Below are positions 17,182-24,484 of a stretch of 38,370 bases of DNA, piece after piece. Both the position numbers and the translations under genes were made by a program. The notes under the pieces were generated by a model. The model did not search any database and was not told the DNA's origin. It saw only the letters and a list, made by a program, of their open reading frames with translations. The first letter of the stretch is position 1; every line of letters begins with the position of its first letter. Source of the stretch: Lacticaseibacillus hegangensis (GTDB taxonomy: Bacteria; Bacillota; Bacilli; Lactobacillales; Lactobacillaceae); NCBI RefSeq assembly GCF_003946465.1, contig NZ_RHOL01000025.1, forward strand, positions 1 to 38,370, written 5' to 3'.

Positions 17182-17911
17182 TCGGACCAGTTCAACGATG
17201 ATGAACCAGACGATGGTAAAAATAGCCATGCCAGACGCGATAACGGCAGAAGAAAAGTTACCAACGGTTTGGCTGCTTCATGGATTGGGAGATGATGGCT
17301 CTGTCTGGCAGAGAAAAGTTCCGGTTGAGCAGTATGCCATAGACCATCACTGGGCAATCGTTATGCCAGGGTTTAATCGAAGCTCTTACATGAACATGGC
17401 GTACGGCAGTCGCTATGGAGATTATCTGGAGCAGGAACTCATACCCACCATGCGTTCCATGCTTCCATTGAGTGTGCTCTCAGAGCAAAATTGGGTGGTT
17501 GGCAATTCTATGGGCGGTTATGGCGCAATGCGACTTGCTTTTCGCCATCCGAATTGGTTTAGTGCGGTAGCGACGATGTCGGCTGTAGCTGACCTCAACA
17601 GTATCAAGGCCATCATGCCGGATTATCAGGCAGTATTTGGCCCGGACGATTGCGGGATTGAAGCGGCCCAGTTGACCTCTGTGCTCAGTCAAGCAGATGT
17701 GTTAGCAGTGCAGAAGTTACGTTTTTACCAGAGTGTGGGTCAAGACGACCCATTCAAGAAAGACAATGACACACTCGTTCACCAGTTGACTACGGAGTAT
17801 GGGCTTTCGATTGCTTACCATGTTGAACCTGGGAATCATAGCTGGCAGTTCTGGCGCGATCAGCTGCCTGTCGTGCTTGATTGGCTTGCTCAGATTCAGA
17901 AAAAAAACTAA
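17162..17911 (+). CDS. Esterase-D/EstA-type alpha/beta hydrolase
   Basis: A 249-residue putative esterase (PF00756 type, like lactococcal tributyrin esterase EstA). The oxyanion motif is LLHGLGDD, the nucleophile elbow is GNSMGG (serine near residue 116), and the catalytic histidine is in PGNHSW near the C-terminus. It has no signal peptide. I chose ATG 17162, preceded by AAGGA, because earlier in-frame starts lie inside murR; a 20-base overlap remains. It sits between murR and murQ, which suggests removal of O-acetyl or another ester from imported muropeptide sugars. That role is inference; the family assignment is direct. Confidence 0.8.
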   Translation: MALITINRTSSTMMNQTMVKIAMPDAITAEEKLPTVWLLHGLGDDGSVWQRKVPVEQYAIDHHWAIVMPGFNRSSYMNMAYGSRYGDYLEQELIPTMRSMLPLSVLSEQNWVVGNSMGGYGAMRLAFRHPNWFSAVATMSAVADLNSIKAIMPDYQAVFGPDDCGIEAAQLTSVLSQADVLAVQKLRFYQSVGQDDPFKKDNDTLVHQLTTEYGLSIAYHVEPGNHSWQFWRDQLPVVLDWLAQIQKKN

Positions 17912-17927
17912 TGAAAAAGGTGAAGTC

Positions 17928-18827
17928 ATGGAACGGACAACCGAGGCGCGTAACCCTCAGACTATGCATATCGACACAATGAGCACCGCGGATGTGTTGA
18001 ATACGATAAATCAGCAAGATCAATCGGTGCCGATAGCGATTGGCCAGCCCGAGGTTATGACATCAATTAAAGCATTTGTCGATGTGGTCGTTGATCGATT
18101 AAAGCATCAAGGAAGATTATTCTATATTGGGGCCGGAACCAGCGGGCGGCTTGGAATTTTGGATGCTGCCGAGTGTGTACCAACTTTTGGAATTGATCCA
18201 GAGATGGTTCAGGGTTTGATTGCCGGCGGACCAGGTGCCATGATTACCGCAGTTGAGGGGGCCGAGGATAGCAAAGAGGGAGGAGAAGATGATTTACGAG
18301 CGCACAACCTGAGCAAAAGTGATGTCGTTCTTGGTATTGCTGCGAGTGGGACCACTCCGTATGTCGTGGGTGGACTGGATTACGCGAGGTCTATTGGTGC
18401 AGCCACTGGAGCGCTCAGCTGCAATAGTAGTGCCTTAATCAGTCAGCATGCTAACATCGCGATTGAGGTCGTGGTCGGTCCTGAAGTGGTAACCGGGTCG
18501 ACAAGAATGAAAGCTGGCACCGCACAAAAGCTGGTCCTCAATATGATTTCGACGGCAGCGATGATCAAACTAGGAAAGGTTTATGGTAATTTGATGGTCG
18601 ACGTAAAGCCTACCAATCTCAAACTTGTTGATCGTGCTAAACGGATTATTCAGGCTGCAACCGGCGTGGATTATGAAACTGCGACGCACTACTTAGAAGC
18701 AGCTGAGCATCGCCCCAAGGTTGCCATTGTGATGATTCTCGGAAAGGTAGACGAGCAGACTGCAGATACTGCGTTGAAGCAGCACGATGGGTTCATTGCA
18801 GCAACGATACAGCATTTAATTGAGTAA
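17928..18827 (+). CDS. murQ: N-acetylmuramic acid 6-phosphate etherase MurQ
   Basis: A 299-residue SIS-fold etherase that converts MurNAc-6P to GlcNAc-6P and D-lactate. The family block FYIGAGTSGRLGILDAAECV (about 65-84) carries one catalytic glutamate, followed by VPTFG and EGAEDSKEGGEDDL. The second motif TGSTRMKAGTAQKLVLNM is complete. Length matches the family (about 300). Start ATG 17928 has AAGGTGA five bases upstream. It is the last gene of the operon, 16 bases after the esterase, and is followed by a perfect palindromic terminator. Confidence 0.95.
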   Translation: MERTTEARNPQTMHIDTMSTADVLNTINQQDQSVPIAIGQPEVMTSIKAFVDVVVDRLKHQGRLFYIGAGTSGRLGILDAAECVPTFGIDPEMVQGLIAGGPGAMITAVEGAEDSKEGGEDDLRAHNLSKSDVVLGIAASGTTPYVVGGLDYARSIGAATGALSCNSSALISQHANIAIEVVVGPEVVTGSTRMKAGTAQKLVLNMISTAAMIKLGKVYGNLMVDVKPTNLKLVDRAKRIIQAATGVDYETATHYLEAAEHRPKVAIVMILGKVDEQTADTALKQHDGFIAATIQHLIE

Positions 18828-18870
18828 CAAGAGTTTAGTGTGGCAGAAGTTGCATGGCGACATAAGTGGC

Positions 18871-18904
18871 AAAGGCCCAGATTCGCGAATCTGGGCCTTT
18901 TTGT
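18871..18904. terminator. Perfect palindromic bidirectional terminator
   Basis: A 30-base perfect palindrome (18871-18900; arms AAAGGCCCAGATTCG and CGAATCTGGGCCTTT) with T-runs on both strands. It lies between the convergent murQ (+) and DUF3955 (-) genes and can stop both. Confidence 0.9.
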
Positions 18905-18912
18905 GGCTCGCC

Positions 18913-19140
18913 TTAAGCGTGCTGGCGTTGCCCGTGCGTGAACCCAGCCACCAGGTAGCTGACCAAACTGGCGAATAGGCCGGCATAGCCGAGCGGCAGC
19001 AAGAAGAACGACTCATGCAGCATGCCGCTGGCGTCCACGTAGGTCGGCGTGAACGCTTTGGCGACGAAGCAGCCGAGGCCAACCAGCAGGAGTAAGGTGC
19101 CCAGACGCATTGCCCAGCGATGAACTTGTACTTTTCTCAT
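18913..19140 (-). CDS. DUF3955 small membrane protein
   Basis: A 75-residue protein with two membrane helices (LGTLLLLVGLGCFVAKAF and YAGLFASLVSYLVAGF). The central block YVDASGMLHESFFLLPLGY is the DUF3955 core as I recall it. A basic N-terminus (MRKVQVHRW) and polar C-terminus complete it. GGAGG lies about 11 bases before the ATG. It is transcribed alone and shares the terminator with murQ. Function is unknown in the family. A decayed paralogue lies at 10671-10796. Confidence 0.75.
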   Translation of the reverse strand: MRKVQVHRWAMRLGTLLLLVGLGCFVAKAFTPTYVDASGMLHESFFLLPLGYAGLFASLVSYLVAGFTHGQRQHA

Positions 19141-19259
19141 TTTGAACTACGCCTCCGTTTCTTGAGCCTTGAGCATAGCAGAAATCCCGCGCAGCAAATG
19201 CTCAAGCTGACGGGTTTTAGCGAATACTTAGGCATCTTAACCATCACGCAACCTGAAAT

Positions 19260-19275
19260 TGTTTCACGAGAAACA
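19260..19275. promoter_or_regulatory. parS-like palindrome
   Basis: TGTTTCACGAGAAACA differs from the ParB-binding parS consensus TGTTTCACGTGAAACA at one central base. It starts immediately after the stop of the AraC-type gene. A short stem-loop with a GAGA/TCGT-type loop is an alternative reading. Confidence 0.4.
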
Positions 19276-20131
19276 TCACTTGGTGGCCCGGTGCTTTTCC
19301 CGGTACGCGCTCGGCGCCAGCCCCATCAAGCTGGAGAAGGCCTTTGAAAATGAGAACTGGTTCTCATACCCAACCGCGCGGGCGACGACTTGGATGGGGT
19401 AGTCGGTTTCGCGCAGGAGCTGGCCGGCCTGGTCGATGCGGTACTGCTTGAGGTAGGCCTGGGGCGAGCGGCCGACCTGCTTGGTGAACAGGCGATGCAG
19501 GTAGGTGCGGTCGATGTGCACGATCGCCGCAAGGTTGGCGACGGTGATGGGGTTGCTGTAGTTTTGGGAAATGTAGTACAGCACGTACTCGACCAGCTCG
19601 GCGCGTGAGCTCAGCGGCGGTCCGGGTGCGCTGCGGGTAGTCGGTGGCCAGCTGGTACAGGAACTCGAACAGCTTGCCGGTCATGATCAGGTTGCGGTTT
19701 TCCTTGTGATTGGAGCCGGCGATCACGCCGCGCGCTGCCGCCAGGGTCTTAGACTCAGGCGTAAAATCAAACAGGGGTGCATCGGAGGTCAGGCTAGTGC
19801 CGGCGATGTACTTGTCGGCGCTGCGGCCAGAGAAGCCGACCCACAGGTAGGTCCACGGGTCGTCGTGGTCGGCCTCGAAGTGAATCAGCGTGTGCGGCTC
19901 GATCAGAAAACCCTGGCCTTTTTTAAGTGCGTACTGGTGGTCGTGCACGGTATAGGTCCCTTTGCCTGCCAACACAAAATAGATCATGTACCCTGAGCGC
20001 ACAGTTGGCCCATAGGCGTGGTCGGGCTCGCAGGCTTCACTGCCGCAGGTGTAAACGTTCACGTCCAGGTTGAAGGTACGATTGGTATTAGAAAAATCAT
20101 AAATGCGTGGATTTTCGTAGTGTGTCGACAT
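19276..20131 (-). pseudogene. AraC-family regulator with an internal frameshift
   Basis: Two overlapping minus-strand frames make one AraC/MsmR-type regulator. From ATG 20131 (GAGGAGAG upstream; MSTHYENPRIYDF) the first frame encodes the cupin sensor domain: SGYMIYFVLAGKGTYTVHD, GQGFLIEPHTLIHFEAD, WTYLWVGFSG. It stays sensible to about LATDYPQRTR near 19635. The helix-turn-helix domain continues in the -1 frame (SSRAELVEYVLYYISQNYSNP, HIDRTYLHRLFTKQVG, YENQFSFSKAF) to a stop at 19276. The indel lies between about 19600 and 19640, in GC-rich DNA. It lies upstream of, and divergent from, the galactoside operon, so it should be its regulator. The frameshift may be real or a sequence error. Confidence 0.75.
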
Positions 20132-20172
20132 TTGGACATCTCTCCTCGACATTTGAATATATCCAGTTCCAA

Positions 20173-20188
20173 TGTAAGCGATTAACAT
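20173..20188. promoter_or_regulatory. TGTAASCGATTAACAT motif over the araC-type promoter
   Basis: TGTAAGCGATTAACAT here matches 36476-36491 (TGTAACCGATTAACAT) in 15 of 16 bases. Both lie 35-42 bases upstream of a minus-strand regulator start and overlap its candidate -10 (TACATT here, after a TTTACA -35 with 18-base spacing). It resembles a cre box with one extra base. Confidence 0.4.
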
Positions 20189-20243
20189 GACAGTTGTAAA
20201 TCGATTTGCGAGATTAGCCATTATTGCAGTACGGGGCGGGTAA

Positions 20244-20271
20244 GCGTTTCACCTTGGCCAAGGCGAAACGC
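20244..20271. promoter_or_regulatory. 28-bp palindromic operator-like element before the galactoside operon
   Basis: A 28-base palindrome with one mismatch pair: arms GCGTTTCACCTTGG and CCAAGGCGAAACGC, centre TTGGCCAA. It ends 22 bases before the AGGAGG of the EIIC gene. No T-run follows, so an operator is more likely than a terminator. AraC-type regulators usually bind direct repeats, so another regulator may act here. Confidence 0.6.
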
Positions 20272-20307
20272 CGCCACACCCCTAATTCTACTTAGGAGGC
20301 ACACCGC

Positions 20308-21636
20308 ATGAGTATGCAAGATACGATGACAAACAAGGTCTTACCACTTGCGACCAAGTTGTCAGCTAACAAATTCTTGATCAGTGTTCGTGACGGCATG
20401 ATGGTTGCTTTCCCAGCCACCATGTTCGCATCGATCATGATCATTGTCCAAAACTTACCGACCACCTTTAGTTTCGCACAGTACGTGCCAAAAGGGGTCA
20501 TGGATTTTCTGACGAACTTCCTCGGGCCGATTTCAAACGCCACGATGAACATCACGTCACTGTTCGTTGCGTTTGGGATCGCCTATCACTTGGCTGGTAA
20601 GCTTCACGCCAACCAGCTGTACGCCGGCGGCATTTCGCTGGCCGCGTTCGCGATGCTGCTGCCGATCATGACCAACAAGGTCAGCTCCTACATCGACATC
20701 AACTACCTGGGTTCACGGGGCATGTTCGTGGCGATCATCACCGCGATCATTTCGACGGAAATCTTCGCCGCTCTGGAAAATGCCAACATTACAATTAAGA
20801 TGCCAGAGTCCGTTCCGCCTGCCATTGCGACGTCCTTTATCGCGATTCTCCCAGGGTCTGCGGCACTCTTGACCTTCACCACGATCCGTTACATTTTCAC
20901 CTTTACCCAATGGGGCAATGCGTTTGACTTTATCTATGAAATTCTCCAGACCCCGCTGCAAGGGATCGGTTCCACGCTGCCTGCAACATTAGTCGTGGCC
21001 TTCTTCTCGCAGTTCCTCTGGTGGTTCGGGATTCACGGCACATTGGTTGTTAACTCAGTCGTTCAGCCAATTTACGATGCCTTGGCCCTGCAGAACTACA
21101 AAGCATACTCTGCCGGCCAGCCGATTCCCCACATCATCTGCACGACCTTCATGGGTGTGTTTGAAATCACCGGCATGATCCTCGGCTTCGCCCTGGCCAT
21201 GGGCTGGGTCTTTGCCAAGTCTGCCCGGATGAAGAAGACCATGCGCATGGTTGCCGTTCCTGCGTTCTTCAACATTTCTGAACCCGTTACCTTCGGCCTG
21301 CCAATGGTCCTGAATCCAACCATCTTCATTCCTTGGGTCCTCGGCCCAATGGTCATGGTCACGATCGGGTACTTCGCGATGGCTGTTGGCCTGGTACCAA
21401 AGCCAATCGGTGCCACAGTCGTTTGGTCCACGCCAATCTTCCTGTCTGGCTGGATCGCCGTTGGTTCCTGGCGCGGCGCGGCCTTGCAGCTCGTTCAGGT
21501 CGTCGCTTCTACACTGCTTTGGATCCCATTCCTGAGAGTGCTGGATAAGCAGTTCCTGAACGATGAAGCGGCCGGCGAAAAGAAGCTCGAAAAAGAAGCT
21601 GCAAAGGGTGAAGCGGCAGCGCAGGCGGCTAAGTAA
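20308..21636 (+). CDS. PTS lactose/cellobiose-family EIIC, probable galactoside permease
   Basis: A 442-residue membrane protein of the LacE/CelB EIIC family. It has about ten hydrophobic segments, the FGIHG loop (WWFGIHGTLVVNSV) and the motif FFNISEPVTFGLPMVLNP. The C-terminal tail is charged and alanine-rich (EKKLEKEAAKGEAAAQAAK) and probably cytoplasmic. AGGAGG at 20294-20299 gives ideal spacing to the ATG. No EIIA or EIIB is encoded in the window. It precedes DUF3284, GH36 and GH42 genes, so alpha- or beta-galactosides are the likely cargo. The glycosidases do not need a phosphorylated substrate, so how this permease couples to them is unclear. Confidence 0.85.
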   Translation: MSMQDTMTNKVLPLATKLSANKFLISVRDGMMVAFPATMFASIMIIVQNLPTTFSFAQYVPKGVMDFLTNFLGPISNATMNITSLFVAFGIAYHLAGKLHANQLYAGGISLAAFAMLLPIMTNKVSSYIDINYLGSRGMFVAIITAIISTEIFAALENANITIKMPESVPPAIATSFIAILPGSAALLTFTTIRYIFTFTQWGNAFDFIYEILQTPLQGIGSTLPATLVVAFFSQFLWWFGIHGTLVVNSVVQPIYDALALQNYKAYSAGQPIPHIICTTFMGVFEITGMILGFALAMGWVFAKSARMKKTMRMVAVPAFFNISEPVTFGLPMVLNPTIFIPWVLGPMVMVTIGYFAMAVGLVPKPIGATVVWSTPIFLSGWIAVGSWRGAALQLVQVVASTLLWIPFLRVLDKQFLNDEAAGEKKLEKEAAKGEAAAQAAK

Positions 21637-21681
21637 CCTGACTGTTCACTCATCTGAATTTTGCCAAAGGAGGCCCTGACG

Positions 21682-22128
21682 ATGGCGCTCAAACCCATGA
21701 CTTTTAACATCACGCTGAACACCAAGACACCGCTGCTTTACGAAACAATTTATAAGGAGCAGCTCAAGTATTTTCAGCATTTTGACCCGACAATCGACGA
21801 GCTGCACCCCGGTGTGGCAGTCGCTGCGGAGATGCTGACGAAGGTGCAAAAAGAAGGTGTGCCGACCAACGTTGAGGTGACCGACCTGGAGCCGGACCGC
21901 ACGTTTGAAACGCGGGTCTCGTACAGCCAAGGCGATATCGTCATGCGCTACGCCTTGCAGCCGGCGGGCGACCAGACCAAGGTCTTTTACTCGGAGCAAA
22001 ACAGCTTCAACAAGGCGAACATGATGACCAACTTCTGGCTGGTCAGCTGGTTTTACACCTTCATGTATAAGCACAATTTGAAGAAACGAATGAAAACCAT
22101 CGAGCAGATCGCAAACGCTGCTCAGTGA
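21682..22128 (+). CDS. DUF3284 protein
   Basis: A 148-residue soluble protein of the DUF3284 family, often found beside cellobiose-type PTS genes in lactobacilli. The pattern MTFNITLNTKTPLLYETIYKE...VEVTDLEPDRTFETRVSYSQGDIVMRYAL, with an amphipathic C-terminal helix, looks like a START/SRPBCC-type helix-grip fold. I chose ATG 21682, eight bases after AAAGGAGG, not the upstream TTG. It lies 45 bases after the EIIC gene and is followed by a strong terminator. Function is not known; a ligand-binding or PTS accessory role is inference. Confidence 0.75.
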   Translation: MALKPMTFNITLNTKTPLLYETIYKEQLKYFQHFDPTIDELHPGVAVAAEMLTKVQKEGVPTNVEVTDLEPDRTFETRVSYSQGDIVMRYALQPAGDQTKVFYSEQNSFNKANMMTNFWLVSWFYTFMYKHNLKKRMKTIEQIANAAQ

Positions 22129-22136
22129 GTAATTTT

Positions 22137-22182
22137 GGCGGGCCAGTGCGGACTGAAAGGTCCCACTTGGCCCGCCTTTTTT
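22137..22182 (+). terminator. Terminator between DUF3284 and GH36 genes
   Basis: GGCGGGCCAGTG (from 22137) pairs with CACTTGGCCCGCC (with one bulge), followed by TTTTTT. It would partly separate the EIIC-DUF3284 transcript from the galactosidase genes, by attenuation or complete stop. Confidence 0.85.
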
Positions 22183-22225
22183 AAAGGGCGAGCACCATTT
22201 TTCGCCCGGTTAAAAAAGAAAGTAG

Positions 22226-24484
22226 ATGAGACCACTGCTCAAGATATATGACAACCGAATCTTTCATTTGGCCAACGATGCTGTGAGCTACATCCTGTAC
22301 CTGCTGCCCAATGGCCAGCTCGGCCACTTGTACTACGGGCCGCGGCTGGACGTGGACGAGGCGACGCTGACCGAATACACGAAGCTGGAAAGCAAGTCCG
22401 GCGGCACGGTGCATTTTTCGGCCGACAACACCTTGTTCACGCTGGCCGACCAGCTGCAGGAGTACCCGGTGTACGGGACTTCGGACTTTCGCCAAGGCGC
22501 AGTGGCGGTATCTCAAAACACCACCCCGTTTTACCTGAACTTCACGTATCAGGGGTACTCGGTCGCGCACGAAAAAAAGCGGGACCTGCGTTTTCCGCGC
22601 AGCTTCGCCAAGGCTGGGGCAGTCGACGTTCTGACCATCGACTTGACTGATACCGCACATGACCTGAAACTGCAGCAGCACTACGCGATTTTTGCCCAAG
22701 GCGGTGCGGTGGTGCGCTGGCAGACGCTGACCAACACCGGGACTGCGCCGGTCACCATCGACCGCATGCTGTCCGGCGGGCTCGATCTGCCCACGGCCGA
22801 CTACCAGTTCGTGCAGCTGTCGGGCAACTGGGTCAGGGAGCGCCACGTGAAGGTGCGCCCACTGGCTCAGGGGACCACGTCAATCGAATCGCAGCGCGGT
22901 GCCTCCAGCCACCAGCAGAACCCTTACGTGGCGCTGCAGGCCAAGAATGGCACTTTGAGAAGCGGCGATGCGTACGGATTCAACCTGATTTATTCCGGCA
23001 ACTTTTTGGCGCAGGCTGAAGTCAACGAGTGGGACCAGACGCGCTTCATGATCGGAATCCATCCCGACCAGTTTGCCTGGCAGCTGGACCCCAGCGCCAG
23101 CTTCAGCACGCCCGAGGCCGTTTTGACCTACAGCAGTGCCGGTCTGAACGGGCTGAGTCAGGAAAATGCTGTCTTTGCCCGCGACCACGTGATGGCGCCA
23201 AAGTGGCGCGACCAGCCGCGGCCGGTGGTGCTCAACTCCTGGGAGGCGGCTTACTTCGATTTTGATACTGACATGCTGCTGAAGCTGGCGGCGGCCGGTA
23301 AAAAGGTCGGCGTCGACTGCTTTGTGCTCGATGACGGCTGGTTCGGCCAGCGCGACAGCGACCGCTCCAGCCTCGGCGATTGGCAGGCCAACAAGCGCAA
23401 GTTCCCGCACGGGCTGACCCAGTTCGCCCAGTCGATTCGCGATCTCGGGCTGGACTTTGGCCTGTGGTTCGAGCCGGAAATGGTGTCGCCGGATGCCAAG
23501 CTGCTGGCCGCGCACCCCGACTGGGTCGTGGCCCCGCCGGATGAGCGCCGCGCGATTGCGCGCAACCAGTACGTGCTGGATTTTGCCAACCCGACCGTTG
23601 TCGACAACCTGTTTGACCAGATGAAGCAGGTGATCGACGCGACGAAGCTGACTTACATCAAGTGGGACATGAACCGCAACATCACCGAGGCCTTTTCGCA
23701 GTACCTGGCAAAAACTGGGCGCCCGCAAGGCGAGTTCTTCCACCGTTACATCTGCGGCGTGTACGACCTGTACGCGCGGCTGCTCAAGGCCTACCCGGAT
23801 CTCTTGATCGAGGGCTGTGCCGGCGGCGGCGGGCGGTTCGATTTGGGCATCATGTTCTACTCGCCGATGATCTGGGTGTCCGATGACACCGATGCGCTGG
23901 AGCGTCTGAAAATTCAAACCGGCACGGCGCTGGCCTACCCGCTGTCCGCGATGAGCAACCACGTGACCGCCGTGCCGAACGATCAGCTCAACCGCACTAC
24001 GCCGCTGGCCACGCGGTTCAACGTCGCGCTGTTCGGGTCGCTCGGCTACGAGCTCGACTTAACCAAGGAATCACCGGCCGTGCTGGCGGCGATCGCCGAG
24101 CAGATCAAAACTTACAAAAAGCTGCAGCCGCTGGTGTTGACCGGCCGCTTCGAATTTTTGCGGACGCTTGCGGAAGGCGATCACAACACGCTGGCCTGGG
24201 CGATGGTGGCGGCCGATGACAGTCAGATTGTGCTGGGGTTCTACCGCGTGCTGGCCGATCCCGATGGCGATGCCGTCGACCGGCTGGCCATCCCGTTTGC
24301 CGACCCGCACGCGCGGTATGCGATCAGTGGGCGCGACGCCGTGGTCACGGGCTCTGCGCTCAAGCACCTCGGCCTGCGCCTGCCATACGAGTTCAACGGT
24401 CCCAACGAGGCGGTCGCCGAACTCAAGGGCGATTTTCAGTCGAAAGTCTTGATTTTGACCAAGGAGGCAAACGATGCGCTTTGA
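22226..24484 (+). CDS. Alpha-galactosidase, GH36
   Basis: A 752-residue GH36 enzyme of full family length that releases terminal alpha-galactose from melibiose, raffinose and stachyose. The N-terminal beta-sandwich is about 1-320. The barrel carries DDGWFGQRDSD, WFEPEMVSPD, the nucleophile in KWDMNR (D481), GCAGGGGRFDLG, and the acid/base box SDDTDALERLKIQ (552-564). It has no signal peptide, so it acts in the cytoplasm. The start at 22226 has only a weak site (AAAGAAAG) and follows a small GGGCGA/TCGCCC hairpin, so translation may be modest. It overlaps the GH42 gene by 11 bases. It could be called melA or aga; I leave the symbol open. Confidence 0.92.
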   Translation: MRPLLKIYDNRIFHLANDAVSYILYLLPNGQLGHLYYGPRLDVDEATLTEYTKLESKSGGTVHFSADNTLFTLADQLQEYPVYGTSDFRQGAVAVSQNTTPFYLNFTYQGYSVAHEKKRDLRFPRSFAKAGAVDVLTIDLTDTAHDLKLQQHYAIFAQGGAVVRWQTLTNTGTAPVTIDRMLSGGLDLPTADYQFVQLSGNWVRERHVKVRPLAQGTTSIESQRGASSHQQNPYVALQAKNGTLRSGDAYGFNLIYSGNFLAQAEVNEWDQTRFMIGIHPDQFAWQLDPSASFSTPEAVLTYSSAGLNGLSQENAVFARDHVMAPKWRDQPRPVVLNSWEAAYFDFDTDMLLKLAAAGKKVGVDCFVLDDGWFGQRDSDRSSLGDWQANKRKFPHGLTQFAQSIRDLGLDFGLWFEPEMVSPDAKLLAAHPDWVVAPPDERRAIARNQYVLDFANPTVVDNLFDQMKQVIDATKLTYIKWDMNRNITEAFSQYLAKTGRPQGEFFHRYICGVYDLYARLLKAYPDLLIEGCAGGGGRFDLGIMFYSPMIWVSDDTDALERLKIQTGTALAYPLSAMSNHVTAVPNDQLNRTTPLATRFNVALFGSLGYELDLTKESPAVLAAIAEQIKTYKKLQPLVLTGRFEFLRTLAEGDHNTLAWAMVAADDSQIVLGFYRVLADPDGDAVDRLAIPFADPHARYAISGRDAVVTGSALKHLGLRLPYEFNGPNEAVAELKGDFQSKVLILTKEANDAL

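Noticed and set aside
19364-19610. Continuation of the AraC first frame (HRRQPCGDRAHRPHLPASP...)
   Set aside because: This is the out-of-frame reading of the helix-turn-helix region; the real residues are in the neighbouring frame.
22880-23962. Long minus-strand open frames within the GH36, GH42 and ATPase genes
   Set aside because: They are shadows produced by high GC3 in well-supported plus-strand genes and have repetitive Arg/His/Val-rich products.
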